In this document: piece by piece, positions 54,686 through 64,000 of the stretch
Layout: each line of letters begins with the position of its first letter
How positions within the stretch are numbered: the first letter of the stretch is position 1
From: Schlesneria sp. DSM 10557
GTDB lineage: Bacteria; Planctomycetota; Planctomycetia; Planctomycetales; Planctomycetaceae
Length of the DNA: 64,000 nucleotides
Assembly (NCBI RefSeq): GCF_041860085.1
Contig: NZ_CP124747.1
Coordinates: 5,270,001-5,334,000, forward strand
Direction: 5' to 3'
Translations under genes and position numbers: made by a program
The notes under the pieces: model-generated
The model's input: the letters and a program-made list of their open reading frames with translations, nothing else
Database searches by the model: none
What the model was told of the DNA's origin: nothing

Positions 54686-55348
54686 ATGACTGAGACGATT
54701 CCCCAGATTCAGGCCGTTTGTTTCGACCTGGATGGGTTGATGTTTAATACGGAAGATGTCTTCTACGTTTCTGCCGATGTTCTGCTGCAACGTCGCGGAC
54801 TGAGAATGTCCAAAGGAGCGATGGATGCGATGCTCGGTCTGCGTCCGCTGGAGTCGTTAACGGCGTTTCGAGATTACATGAAGCTCAACGAAGAACCGGC
54901 GGATCTGCTGGCGGAATCTCGTGTGATCTTTCACGAAATGCTGAACGAACACCTCCGGCCGATGCCCGGCCTGTACGACTTATTGAATCTGATTGAATCC
55001 CGAAAGCTTCCCAAGGGAGTGGCGACGTCCTCGCCCCGGGATTATCTGGACGACATCTTCGAGCGATTCGAGCTCGGACACCGTTTCCCCGTGAAATTGA
55101 CGGCGGAAAGCGTGACTCACGGAAAGCCGAATCCCGAGATCTATCTCAAGGCGGCGGAACTGCTCGGTGTCCGACCCGAAAATATGCTGGTGCTGGAAGA
55201 TTCGGGGACCGGTTCCCGGGCCGCCGCGGCCGCCGGAGCCTTTATCGTTTCGGTCCCGCATGATCACACGGCCAGCCATGATTTCAGTCGATCGAAGCAT
55301 ATCGCCAAGGGGCTGAATGATCCCTTCATCTGGAACCTGCTGTCGTAG
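54686..55348 (+). CDS. HAD-superfamily phosphatase, beta-phosphoglucomutase-like
   Basis: This 220-residue protein is a HAD hydrolase with cap type 1. The catalytic Asp14-x-Asp16 lies in CFDLDGLMFNTE, motif II is ATSSPRDYL, Lys lies in SVTHGKPNPEIYLKAAELLGV, and motif III is LVLEDSGTGSRAAAAAG. This resembles beta-phosphoglucomutase and phosphoglycolate-phosphatase-type enzymes, so it acts on a small sugar phosphate or similar ester. Glycolate released by a phosphoglycolate phosphatase could feed the Glc complex encoded elsewhere in the window, but this is speculation. The start at ATG 54686 has only a weak AAGAA site. Confidence 0.9.
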   Translation: MTETIPQIQAVCFDLDGLMFNTEDVFYVSADVLLQRRGLRMSKGAMDAMLGLRPLESLTAFRDYMKLNEEPADLLAESRVIFHEMLNEHLRPMPGLYDLLNLIESRKLPKGVATSSPRDYLDDIFERFELGHRFPVKLTAESVTHGKPNPEIYLKAAELLGVRPENMLVLEDSGTGSRAAAAAGAFIVSVPHDHTASHDFSRSKHIAKGLNDPFIWNLLS

Positions 55349-55489
55349 CTGGATTTCGGACTGCCGCAGGGACTTTACCCGTGGCGGCTGTGAAAACTGG
55401 TCGAAACCCGTGGCTTGCGGTGGTTGGTCCGATTATCATGCTGGTTTGCCTACCTTGTGAAAATTGCTCAAACTGAAGTCTCCTACGTT

Positions 55490-58400
55490 ATGCCGCCGAC
55501 AGACCGTTCTGAACGTATCGCAATTGTCGGTGTTGGCGGGGTATTTCCGGGGGGCTCGAACCTCGACAAGTTCTGGCAGAACATCGCTGACGGGGTCGAT
55601 ACGGGGCGGTCCGTCCCCCCGGATCGCTGGTTCCTCGACCCGGCCAAAGCGGTCGACAAAGAGGGGCCGAAGCCGGATCGCGTTTACTCTGACTGGGGCT
55701 GCTTCGTCGAAGGCTTTCAGTTTGATCCCGAGGGACTGCGACTCGATCCAGCGTTGCTCCGTCAACTCGACCCCCTGTTTCATCTGGGCCTTCACGCCGC
55801 CCGCGCTGCTTTTCGAGATGCACGCGAGATGGGTGGCACGGAACGCTCACGGGTCGGCGTGATTCTGGGGAACATTGTTCTTCCCACGGAATCGACCTCG
55901 GCGCTCTGCCGGGATGTGCTGGGGCGAACTCTGTTCGAACGAATCGTTGAGGCCGCAGCCGTTCCGGACGGGCGGAAAAATGAGTTGAAGCGGGGGGCGG
56001 CGGAACTCGTCGCTGCGGGGAACTGGCATCCGTTGAACCGTCTGGCGGCGAGTCTGCCTGCCGTGTTGATTGCGGAAGGTTTGGGGCTGGGAGGTCCCGC
56101 GTATACGCTGGATGCCGCCTGTGCGTCGTCGCTTTATGCGTTGAAATTTGCATGTGAGGAACTGCTGGCGGGTCGTGCCGATGCCATGCTTGCCGGAGGG
56201 ATGTCGCGACCCGATTGCCAATACACGCAGATGGGTTTCGCGCAGTTGAAAGCCCTCTCTCGTGGCGGGCGATGCGCTCCGCTCAGCTCTGCCGCCGATG
56301 GTCTCGTCGTGGGAGAAGGGGCGGGGGTCTTTGTCCTGAAACGCCTCACGGATGCGGTTTCCGCAGGGGACCACATTTACGGTGTGATCGCCGGGATCGG
56401 TCTGTCGAACGATCGCGGCGCGAACCTGCTCGCACCTCACTCCGAGGGCCAACTCCGTGCGATGCGGTCCGCCTACGAGCAGGCAGGCTGGCGTCCGAGC
56501 GACGTCGATTTGATCGAGTGCCACGCGACGGGGACGCCGGTCGGTGATGGGGTGGAGATCGACAGTCTGCATCAGTTGTGGGCCGACGAGACCTCGTCCC
56601 CCGGTCAGTGCGTTATCGGGGGCGTCAAATCGAACGTTGGTCACCTGTTGACGGGGGCCGGTGCCGCCGGGCTGATGAAAGTTCTGTACGCTTTCCGTCA
56701 CGAGACGCTCCCACCGACGGCCAATTTTCAGCAGCCTGCGGCAGGACTGGCCCGGTCCGGCAGCCCGTTCCGTGTGCTGAGTCGTGCCGAACCCTGGCCA
56801 CGGCGAACAGCGGACGTCCGTGGTACTGTGGGGGCTACCACCGGCATCACCCCTCGTCGTGCCACGATCAATGCCTTTGGCTTTGGCGGTATTAACGCGC
56901 ATGTGCTGATTGAAGAGTATTGCGGACCGCATCATTCCAACATGATGACGCGGGTACCCGTTCCCGCGTCTCCGGCACAGCGACCCAACTCCACGGCAGA
57001 CCGCTCGCTATCGCCGGCGCAGGATCTCGACATTGCCATCGTCGGGGTGGCCAGTTCCCGGGGTCTCCTCGCAACCGGGGGTCTCCCTGCAACGCAGAGT
57101 AATAGATCGGATTCACTCGCTTCGGACGACGCCTCAGAGAGAGCGAAATCTCCTTCCGATATCCGAGATTGGGGCGTCACTCACTCGGACTGGTTCCTAA
57201 ACGAGTTCGCCGGTGCGGCGGAAGAAAGTACGGCAGCGGTGACGTCCGTAGAACTGCCCATGGGCGAGTTCCGTATCCCGCCACTGGAAATGCAGGACAT
57301 GCTGCCCCAGCAGCAGTTGATGCTCAAGGTCGCCGCAGCAGCCCTGAAGGACGCTGACAGCGTTGCCGATCGTGCTGACCGCAGTCCGTCGGACGCCATC
57401 GCGCTTGGCAACGCCACGGGAGTTTTTGTCGGGATCGAACTCGACCCAAATACCACGAATTTTCACTTCCGCTGGTCGATCGAGGAACTGGCCTCGCACT
57501 GGGCAACGGCGCTCAACCTTGAGCTGTCGGATGAGGAACTGACGCAATGGACGACGGAGTTGAAAGACTCGGTCAGTCCCCCCCTGTCGGCCAACCGGGT
57601 CATGGGCAATCTGGGGGGAATTGTTGCCAGTCGTCTGGCTCGTGAATTCAATGTCGGGGGACCGAGCTTCACGATTTCCGCTGATGCGAATTCCGGGCTG
57701 CGGGCGTGTGCTGTAGCGGCCCAGAGTTTGCGCCGAGGTGAACTCGATCGAGCCGTCGTCGGGGCAGTTGATCTCGTCTGTGACATCCGTCATCGGGTGG
57801 CGGTCCTGCGGGAACGGCAGCAGAATGGCGACGGCGGCAATCCGGCGTTTGTGGATAGTGCGACGGCCTTCATTCTCAAGCGACGTGAAGATGCCGTACG
57901 AGACGGGGATCACATCCATGCGATCCTCTCGCGAATCGAAACGGATCCCGGGGAAATTGGACAGCTCTTCCCTGATGGTTCGACACACAGAGGCCATGCC
58001 GAACCTCCAGCCGACGGTCGCTCCCCTGCCGACGGTTTGACGGTGGAATCGCCGGCGGGTGCTGCGACAGGATTGCTGAGGCTGTTTACAGCGGTCGAAT
58101 CGCTTTCCCGGCATGCGATCCCGGAATCTCCGTCGGGTGGCTGGATGCAGAACCGGGTGGAGCAGACTCGACCGATCACGTTGTCAGGTCTGGGCCCGGA
58201 CGGCCGATCAATCCGACTGGAACTGACCACGGCACCCGGACCCGTTCGCAAAGCGGCTCTTGCCCAGCGGGCTGCTGCTCGTGAAACTCGCGCGGCGTTG
58301 CCCGTGGGCCTGTTCGTCATCGACGGGGATTCGGTCGAACAGCTTGAGTCCGGGGTGAATCAACTGAACGAACGCGCGGCGAACGCGAGTTCTGTTGCGA

Positions 58401-61400
58401 CCCTGGCTTCGGACTGGTTTCGATCCCGGCCTCCTCAACCAGAACACCGCTGGGGACTGTCGCTAGTCGTTCGATCGCTGGCGGAAATTCCCGATGTCGC
58501 TCGGATTGCCGTCAACGCATTGCGTGACCAGCCCGCCGCTGTCCTGGATCGGCGCGTTCGTTTCACGCGAACACCGCTCGGGACTACGGGGCGATTGTCC
58601 TTTGTCTTCCCCGGTTCGGGGAATGCATTCCTCGGGATGGGGCGTGAGCTGCTGAACGCATTTCCGGAGGTGCTGCACCAGCAGTATCTCGAAAATGAAC
58701 GGTTGCGAGATCAGTACCGTCCCGACCTGATCTGGTTCGGGGATTCAACCGCAGCAGTACTGGAACAGCACAAAGCGATGATCTTTGGGCAGGTGGCCTT
58801 GGGAACGGCCGTCTGTGACCTGCTGAATCGTCTGGGTGTCACGCCTGACGCCAGCATCGGTTATAGCCTGGGGGAATCCGCCGCACTCTTCGGGCTGCGG
58901 GCCTGGACTGACCGGGACGAGATGTTGCGACGGATGGAACAGGCAACGCTGTTCGGCAGTGATCTGGTCACACCGTTTGAAGCAGCCCGGCGCGCCTGGA
59001 ATGTTCCTGCTGGTTCGCCCGTTCGCTGGACATCAGGTGTCATCGACCGATCGGCGGCAGTGGTTCAGGCGGCGATCCAGAACCTGTCACACGATCAGGG
59101 ACGACCTGGTTCGTCTACTGCCGACGCATCAGGGGCACGGGTTTATCTGCTGATCGTGAACACCCCGCAACAATGTGTGATCGGTGGGGAAACAGATGGT
59201 GTCGAACGACTTGTCCGGGATCTGGGCGGAACTTTCGTTCCGTTTGCAGCACCGAGTACCGTTCACTGTCCGATCCTGCGGCAAGTCGAAGAAGCCTATC
59301 GGGCACTACACCTGATGCAGACGACGGTTCCTCTGGTGAAGCGGCCTCGAATTGGCACCGCTCATTACGAGCAACCGATCGATTTCTACAGCACGGCGTG
59401 GGGCCGGAAATACGAACTGAGCCGGGAATCGGCCGCCGAGGCCATTGTGGCGCAGGCCGTCAATACCATCGATTTCCCGCGGGTGGTCGAGCAGGCCTAT
59501 TCGGATGGCGTCCGCCTGTTCGTGGAGATTGGTCCGGGAAGTTCGTGCACGCGGATGATCGATGAGATCCTGAGCGACCGTCCGCATCGTGCCCTGTCTG
59601 CGACCCCCTCGACCGCGTCCCCCCTGGTTGCGTTTTACGAACTTCTGGCTGTGCTGATTGCGGAGCGAATCCCCGTCGAACTGCGGTTCCTCTACGGCGA
59701 CGCACGAACGACCGAAGCCACGATCACCAGTCCCTCCCCCACGAAGCGGGGTATTGTGACAGCGGTGGGTGGTTCTCCGTTCTTGGTGCCCAGACCAGCG
59801 AAGGGATGGCGAATCCCGCCACGAGCGTCCACTTTTGGAATGAATGTCATGACTCAGTTTGATGATATGGTGGCCGCCCGACTGCGTGCTCATGAAACCT
59901 ATCTGCGTGTGACCGCGGAAGCTCAGCGGATCATGGCGGAACAGTTGGCGCTCTTCACCCGGATTGCTGCGGGCGAACAAGTTGCCTCGCCCGATCTCGT
60001 CGCGGGGCCGACGGTCTCCGATCCGGTGGAACCAGTGGAACCTGTCGCGCCGAATGCTGCGCCGCCTGTTGAAGAGTTGCCGCCGACTCCGCTGGTGGCC
60101 CCTCGCTCGCTGAACCGGGCGCAGTGCATGGAATACGCTATTGGCAAGATTGGTCGGGTGCTGGGACCGCAGTTCGCTCCGATCGATGAATTCCCGACGC
60201 GCGTCCGGTTGCCGGACGAACCGCTGATGCTCGCTGATCGGATGCTGGAAATTGAAGGCGAACCACTGTCGATGACATCAGGCCGTGTCGTGACCGAGCA
60301 CGACATCCATGAAGGGGCCTGGTATCTCGACTGCAACCGCATTCCCACGTGTATTGCGGTCGAAGCGGGACAGGCGGACCTGTTCCTGTCAGGGTGGCTG
60401 GGAATTGATTTTCAGACCAAGGGCCTGGCCAGTTATCGATTGCTCGATGCGGTCGTCACGTTCCATCAAGAGCTGCCCGGTCCCGGAAAAACCATCAATT
60501 ACAATATCCGCATTCTTCACTTCTTCCGTCAGGGACAGACATATCTGTTCCGCTTCGAGTTTGACGCGACGGTGGACGGAGAACCGCTGCTGACGATGCG
60601 GGAAGGTTGCGCGGGGTTCTTCACCGCTGCCGAACTGAATAGCGGGAAAGGGATCATCCACACGGCTCTCGATAAGCAGGCACGTCCCGGAAAGTGGACC
60701 GGCAACTGGAAGGAACTGGTACCGCTCGCACGCGAAAGCTTCTCCGACGCTCAGTTGCTGGCCCTGCGGAGAGGGGATCTTGCCGCTTGCTTCGGTGCTC
60801 AGTTCGCACAACTTCCGCTCACGAACCCGGTCACCATTCCCGGTCTGACCAGATCCGGGTCGGCGGGGGCTGACGAACGCTCGAAGATGTGGCTGGTTGA
60901 CCGCATTCTTCAGATCGAGCCGACCGGCGGGAAGTTCGGCATGGGAACGATCCTGGGCGAACTGGATATTCATCCGGATGACTGGTTTCTGACGTGTCAC
61001 TTCTGTGACGATCAGGTGATGCCGGGAACGCTGATGTATGAATGCTGCATGCATACACTGCGGATCCTGCTGCTGCGAATGGGTTGGCTGGGTGAAGCGG
61101 ACCAGATCGTGTATGAGCCGATTCCCGGCGTCCGCAGCCGCTTGAAATGCCGCGGTCAGGTTCTCGCGACCACAAAGAAGGTCTGGTACGAGATCACGCT
61201 GAAGGAAGTCGGCTACCGAGACTTTGACGCAGCCAGCGGTGCCCCGGGTGTCCCCTCGGAATCGTCGAGTCCCACCGCGACCCCGTACTGCCTTGCCGAT
61301 GCCTTGATGTATGCGGACGGGAAACCGATCGTCGAAATTACCGACATGTCCGTAAGGATGTCGGGCCTGACGCGGGAGTTCATTGAGCGACTGTGGAGTT

Positions 61401-62569
61401 CCGCAGCGGCGCGTGGCGAAAAGGGCGTTGTCATTTCCTCACAGAAATTTACGCCTCGCTACGATCGCCGCCCTGCACTGTTTGACACCGACCGAATCAC
61501 CGCGTTCGCCGTTGGTAAGCCGTCAGAAGCCTTTGGGGACCGCTACCAGGTCTTCGACGCGGAACGAGTCATTGCCAGACTTCCGGGACCACCGTTCCAA
61601 TTCCTGGACCGCATTGTCGCGATCAGTGACTGTGAGCAGTGGGTGCTGAACCCAGGCGGAGTCGTCGTCGCTCAGTACGACGTTCCTCCCGATGAATGGT
61701 ACTTCCAGTCGAACCGTCAGCGGCGAATGCCATTCGCTGTCCTGCTGGAAACAGCCCTGCAGCCATGTGGCTGGCTGGCCGCCTACGTCGGCTCTGCGCT
61801 CACCAGCGACACGGATATCTCGTTCAGAAACCTCGGTGGGACGGCAACACAATACCGGGATGTGACCCCCGCATCGGGAACGCTCACGACGACTGTGAAA
61901 ATGACTCGCGTTTCCAACGCGGGGGGGATGATCATTCAGCACTATGACTTCGATCTTCGCTGTGACGATCAGCCTGTCTATGTCGGGAATACCTACTTTG
62001 GATTTTTCTCGCGTGCCTCACTGCTGAATCAGGTGGGGATCCGTGAGGCGAAACCTTTCTCGCCGTCGCCGGACGAGGCGAGTCAGGCCGAACGCTTCGC
62101 ATATCAGGACCGAGCTCCCTTCGCGGATTCGCAGTTCCAGATGATCGATAACGTTCAAATCTCGCTGCAGAATGGCCCCTACGGTCAGGGCTTCGCCATC
62201 GGCACAACCAGGGTGAATCCCGAATCGTGGTTCTTCAAGGCTCACTTCTACCAGGATCCTGTTGTGCCAGGATCGCTGGGGCTGGAATCGTTCTTCCAGT
62301 TACTGAAATTCTACGCCGCTCGTCGGTGGAACGCGGGGCCGGATGCGCAGTTCCTGACACCGGTACTCCACGATCCCGCATCCGGGACGAGTGGCAAACA
62401 CGAATGGGTCTACCGCGGACAAGTGGTGCCACGCGACCAGTTGGTGACCGTGACCGCTGTCATCAAAAGTGTTGACGACCAGCGAAAAACGCTGATTGCG
62501 GAAGGCTTCCTGTCGGTGGATGGACGAGTCATCTATCAGATGAAAGAGTTTTCATTGGGCCTCGAGTGA
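55490..62569 (+). CDS. PfaC-like polyunsaturated-lipid synthase: KS-CLF-AT-DH-DH
   Basis: This 2359-residue multidomain synthase has, in order: a ketosynthase (about 8-480) with catalytic Cys211, His345 and His385; a chain-length-factor-like second KS (about 510-940) in which Ala733 replaces the catalytic Cys; an acyltransferase (about 1030-1350) with Ser1126 in GYSLGES; a Pro/Val linker near 1500; and two FabA-type dehydratases, each a double hotdog, with catalytic histidines His1837 (HFCDDQVMPG) and His2252 (HFYQDPVVPG). Glu occupies the position of FabA Asp84. The order is that of PfaC in PUFA and secondary-lipid synthases. No acyl carrier protein, ketoreductase or enoylreductase domain is present, so partners must be encoded elsewhere. 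The start at ATG 55490 lacks a strong ribosome-binding site. Confidence 0.92.
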   Translation: MPPTDRSERIAIVGVGGVFPGGSNLDKFWQNIADGVDTGRSVPPDRWFLDPAKAVDKEGPKPDRVYSDWGCFVEGFQFDPEGLRLDPALLRQLDPLFHLGLHAARAAFRDAREMGGTERSRVGVILGNIVLPTESTSALCRDVLGRTLFERIVEAAAVPDGRKNELKRGAAELVAAGNWHPLNRLAASLPAVLIAEGLGLGGPAYTLDAACASSLYALKFACEELLAGRADAMLAGGMSRPDCQYTQMGFAQLKALSRGGRCAPLSSAADGLVVGEGAGVFVLKRLTDAVSAGDHIYGVIAGIGLSNDRGANLLAPHSEGQLRAMRSAYEQAGWRPSDVDLIECHATGTPVGDGVEIDSLHQLWADETSSPGQCVIGGVKSNVGHLLTGAGAAGLMKVLYAFRHETLPPTANFQQPAAGLARSGSPFRVLSRAEPWPRRTADVRGTVGATTGITPRRATINAFGFGGINAHVLIEEYCGPHHSNMMTRVPVPASPAQRPNSTADRSLSPAQDLDIAIVGVASSRGLLATGGLPATQSNRSDSLASDDASERAKSPSDIRDWGVTHSDWFLNEFAGAAEESTAAVTSVELPMGEFRIPPLEMQDMLPQQQLMLKVAAAALKDADSVADRADRSPSDAIALGNATGVFVGIELDPNTTNFHFRWSIEELASHWATALNLELSDEELTQWTTELKDSVSPPLSANRVMGNLGGIVASRLAREFNVGGPSFTISADANSGLRACAVAAQSLRRGELDRAVVGAVDLVCDIRHRVAVLRERQQNGDGGNPAFVDSATAFILKRREDAVRDGDHIHAILSRIETDPGEIGQLFPDGSTHRGHAEPPADGRSPADGLTVESPAGAATGLLRLFTAVESLSRHAIPESPSGGWMQNRVEQTRPITLSGLGPDGRSIRLELTTAPGPVRKAALAQRAAARETRAALPVGLFVIDGDSVEQLESGVNQLNERAANASSVATLASDWFRSRPPQPEHRWGLSLVVRSLAEIPDVARIAVNALRDQPAAVLDRRVRFTRTPLGTTGRLSFVFPGSGNAFLGMGRELLNAFPEVLHQQYLENERLRDQYRPDLIWFGDSTAAVLEQHKAMIFGQVALGTAVCDLLNRLGVTPDASIGYSLGESAALFGLRAWTDRDEMLRRMEQATLFGSDLVTPFEAARRAWNVPAGSPVRWTSGVIDRSAAVVQAAIQNLSHDQGRPGSSTADASGARVYLLIVNTPQQCVIGGETDGVERLVRDLGGTFVPFAAPSTVHCPILRQVEEAYRALHLMQTTVPLVKRPRIGTAHYEQPIDFYSTAWGRKYELSRESAAEAIVAQAVNTIDFPRVVEQAYSDGVRLFVEIGPGSSCTRMIDEILSDRPHRALSATPSTASPLVAFYELLAVLIAERIPVELRFLYGDARTTEATITSPSPTKRGIVTAVGGSPFLVPRPAKGWRIPPRASTFGMNVMTQFDDMVAARLRAHETYLRVTAEAQRIMAEQLALFTRIAAGEQVASPDLVAGPTVSDPVEPVEPVAPNAAPPVEELPPTPLVAPRSLNRAQCMEYAIGKIGRVLGPQFAPIDEFPTRVRLPDEPLMLADRMLEIEGEPLSMTSGRVVTEHDIHEGAWYLDCNRIPTCIAVEAGQADLFLSGWLGIDFQTKGLASYRLLDAVVTFHQELPGPGKTINYNIRILHFFRQGQTYLFRFEFDATVDGEPLLTMREGCAGFFTAAELNSGKGIIHTALDKQARPGKWTGNWKELVPLARESFSDAQLLALRRGDLAACFGAQFAQLPLTNPVTIPGLTRSGSAGADERSKMWLVDRILQIEPTGGKFGMGTILGELDIHPDDWFLTCHFCDDQVMPGTLMYECCMHTLRILLLRMGWLGEADQIVYEPIPGVRSRLKCRGQVLATTKKVWYEITLKEVGYRDFDAASGAPGVPSESSSPTATPYCLADALMYADGKPIVEITDMSVRMSGLTREFIERLWSSAAARGEKGVVISSQKFTPRYDRRPALFDTDRITAFAVGKPSEAFGDRYQVFDAERVIARLPGPPFQFLDRIVAISDCEQWVLNPGGVVVAQYDVPPDEWYFQSNRQRRMPFAVLLETALQPCGWLAAYVGSALTSDTDISFRNLGGTATQYRDVTPASGTLTTTVKMTRVSNAGGMIIQHYDFDLRCDDQPVYVGNTYFGFFSRASLLNQVGIREAKPFSPSPDEASQAERFAYQDRAPFADSQFQMIDNVQISLQNGPYGQGFAIGTTRVNPESWFFKAHFYQDPVVPGSLGLESFFQLLKFYAARRWNAGPDAQFLTPVLHDPASGTSGKHEWVYRGQVVPRDQLVTVTAVIKSVDDQRKTLIAEGFLSVDGRVIYQMKEFSLGLE

Positions 62570-62604
62570 CAAAGCTGCCAATGGCACGGCGTCGGAGTTT
62601 TCGC

Positions 62605-62629
62605 AGAAGCGGTGGCTTCTCGTTTTTTT
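62605..62629 (+). terminator. Rho-independent terminator of the synthase gene
   Basis: AGAAGC-GGTG-GCTTCT forms a 6-bp stem with a tetraloop, followed by CG and seven T. It lies 36 bp past the synthase stop. Confidence 0.85.
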
Positions 62630-62875
62630 GAAGAGGGTCAGAGCGCACTGCATGCCCGAAGACGGTCATACAGTGGCATTCACTTTGGGTCGGTCCCGGG
62701 CACGAGCACGTAGTCACGTCGGTTCGCATGCCACTGGCAAGCGGGAAGAGATCGAAGAAAGAGCCCTCCCTGGCTACTTTGGCCCGCTTCTTCGAGATCA
62801 TTGACGAACGAGTCATCAAGGGATGGATGGAGGGTGGAAACCCCTGTGCAGGACTTCACCCAGGTCGACTCATTC

Positions 62876-62918
62876 GAAAAAGCCCCTTCAGCAATCAGGA
62901 TTCGATCACTGAAGGGGC
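62876..62918 (-). terminator. Rho-independent terminator of clpP
   Basis: A perfect 10-bp stem, GCCCCTTCAG (62882-62891) with CTGAAGGGGC (62909-62918), is followed on the minus strand by a run of T (complement of the A run at 62877-62881). It lies 56 bp past the clpP stop. Confidence 0.88.
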
Positions 62919-62973
62919 GTATTAAACACTCGTGATGCGTGAGGTGATTCCCGCCGTCGGGGCGAAAACCCGA

Positions 62974-63582
62974 TTAAGACTGATGCGACGGTGGAACTGG
63001 CAATTGTTCAAGAACCGTGTCGATCAAACCGTAGTGGCGAGCCTCTTCGGCCGACATGAAGTTGTCTCGATCGGTGTCCTGTTCAATCTTGTCCAGGGTC
63101 TGGCCGGTGTGCTTGAACATCAATTCGTTCATGCGCCGCTTGGTGCGGATGACTTCCTTGGCATGAATTTCGAGTTCGACGGCTGTCCCCTGCATCCCGG
63201 CCAGTGGCTGATGGATCATGATGCGGCTATTGGGCAGTGCGAATCGCTTTCCCTTGGTTCCGGCTGTCAGCAGCATCGCACCCATACTGGCGCACTGACC
63301 CAGGCAGTACGTCGCGACGTCGCAACTGATGAACTGCATCGTGTCATAGATGGCCATGCCCGAGGTGATCGAACCACCGGGGCTGTTGATGTACATGTGG
63401 ATGTCGGCCTTGCTGTCTTCGAATTGAAGGTACAGCAATTGAGCGACGATGCTGTTGGAGACATCATCATTGATGGCACTTCCCAGCAGAATGATTCGAT
63501 CGCGAAGCAAGCGACTGTAGATGTCCATCGCCCGTTCTTCACGGCCGTTTTTTTCAATAACGTAAGGAACAAGTGAAGTCAT
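62974..63582 (-). CDS. clpP: ATP-dependent Clp protease proteolytic subunit (first copy)
   Basis: This 202-residue protein is a full-length ClpP serine peptidase. The catalytic triad is Ser99 in CASMGAM, His124 in IMIHQPLAG and Asp173 in DTDRDNF. The family motif [18 protein letters not shown] (in pieces INSPGGS and MAIYDTM) is intact. ClpP forms a two-ring barrel that degrades proteins unfolded by ClpX or ClpA/C. A second clpP lies 140 bp upstream on the same strand, so two ClpP isoforms are made and may form mixed barrels. A strong terminator follows the gene. Confidence 0.97.
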   Translation of the reverse strand: MTSLVPYVIEKNGREERAMDIYSRLLRDRIILLGSAINDDVSNSIVAQLLYLQFEDSKADIHMYINSPGGSITSGMAIYDTMQFISCDVATYCLGQCASMGAMLLTAGTKGKRFALPNSRIMIHQPLAGMQGTAVELEIHAKEVIRTKRRMNELMFKHTGQTLDKIEQDTDRDNFMSAEEARHYGLIDTVLEQLPVPPSHQS

Positions 63583-63722
63583 ATCGGGGAACTCGCTGAT
63601 CGAGGGTGACTGTTTCAGGCGTTACGGATGATTCATCCGGTCGTATCGTTTCCGGTCGAGTCGCACAGGTGATTTCGCCCTCGGCACAAGGGAGAATCAA
63701 TGCCTTCGTGCGACGTCGGCGA

Positions 63723-64000
63723 TCATTTCGCGGCGGCCAGTTTTGCTTTGGGATTGACCAGAATTTCATCGATCAGTCCGTATTCTTTCGCCTGGTTGGC
63801 GTTCATGTAACGGTCGCGACCGGTATCCTTGGCAATCACTTCTACTGGCTGGCCCGTGTGGACAGCGAGAATCTGATTCAAGACTTCGCGGGTCTCGAGG
63901 ATTTCCTGAGCCTGGATTTCGATGTCGGAAACCTGACCTCCCACTTCGCCATAAGGCTGGTGGATCATCATCTTCGCGTGAGGCAGGATGAATCGCTTGC
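63723..64000 (-). CDS. clpP: ClpP second copy, C-terminal part (5' end outside window)
   Basis: About 92 C-terminal residues are visible. They include [18 protein letters not shown], with the catalytic His in MIHQP, and KDTGRDRYM, with the catalytic Asp. The beginning of the gene lies past the window end. The sequence differs from the neighbouring copy (for example GEVGGQ after the His motif), so it is a distinct isoform, not a recent duplicate. It is probably transcribed with the downstream clpP copy. Confidence 0.95.
   Translation of the reverse strand, partial: KRFILPHAKMMIHQPYGEVGGQVSDIEIQAQEILETREVLNQILAVHTGQPVEVIAKDTGRDRYMNANQAKEYGLIDEILVNPKAKLAAAK

Larger units (their letters stand above)
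62570..62973. other. Intergenic with two facing terminators
   Basis: These 404 bases separate the rightward synthase from the leftward clpP gene. Each end carries a hairpin terminator (listed separately) that faces its own gene. I see no gene between them; a short open frame near 62728-62925 has no ribosome-binding site or recognisable content. Confidence 0.5.

Noticed and set aside
55847-56935. A 362-codon open frame opposite the ketosynthase domain
   Set aside because: It is a shadow of the synthase gene in GC-rich DNA with no domain content.
57055-57100. Repeat-like GGLLATGGLPATQ segment in the linker between KS and CLF
   Set aside because: It is short low-complexity linker sequence, not a repeat array.
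62728-62925. A 65-codon frame between the synthase and clpP
   Set aside because: It lacks a ribosome-binding site and runs through the clpP terminator.

Overview
The window looks like a chromosomal segment of a planctomycete (phylum Planctomycetota). The evidence is direct: three families that are largely restricted to this phylum occur here, namely the PSCyt1/DUF1549/DUF1553 giant protein followed by a DUF1501 protein, a second DUF1501 protein, and a TIGR03067 protein. A Ser/Thr kinase with a large extracytoplasmic domain and scattered housekeeping genes (a lone murG, purEK, leuS, two adjacent clpP genes) fit the same assignment. I recognise no tRNA or rRNA gene, no CRISPR array and no intact mobile element.

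Layout. 1-2.7 kb: a leftward group made of a phosphoesterase, an orphan OmpR-type response regulator, a redoxin and a haem-c protein cut by the window edge. 2.9-8.5 kb: a small unknown protein, a Ser/Thr kinase, then a MoxR ATPase and DUF58 pair. 8.6-17.8 kb: an AIG2-like protein, two secreted glycoside-hydrolase-like proteins, a TIR-STING protein, a DUF1501 protein preceded by twin palindromes, and an M81 (MlrC) peptidase. 17.8-25.4 kb: a leftward tripartite RND efflux set (adaptor, pump, outer-membrane factor) whose last two genes are separated by an ISAzo13-type transposase remnant. 26.6-35 kb: TIGR03067, DUF1501 and DUF1549/DUF1553 genes, a TolB-like propeller and a Uma2 nuclease-like protein. 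35-38.8 kb: a glycolate-oxidase-type pair, a GlcD-GlcE fusion and GlcF. 38.9-46.3 kb: two rRNA methyltransferase-like genes, an orphan HlyD-like adaptor, a membrane protein, murG and a fumarylacetoacetate-hydrolase-family gene with a textbook terminator. 46.5-51.3 kb: leuS and purE-purK. 51.6-55.3 kb: a membrane-anchored TAXI-type binding protein, a small membrane protein, an HpcH/HpaI aldolase and a HAD phosphatase. 55.5-62.6 kb: a 7-kb PfaC-like synthase (KS-CLF-AT-DH-DH). 62.9-64 kb: two clpP genes.

Most notable is the gene at 12223-13182. Its N-terminal half matches the TIR family of CBASS/Pycsar-type effectors (PF10137) and its C-terminal half matches bacterial STING, yet no cyclic-dinucleotide synthase is next to it. 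Second is the large PfaC-like synthase, which lacks an acyl carrier protein and has no PfaA, PfaB or PfaD partner in the window. Third is a pair of perfect ATTGAT-N3-ATCAAT palindromes upstream of a DUF1501 gene. All family assignments come from reading motifs by eye; no database search was run.
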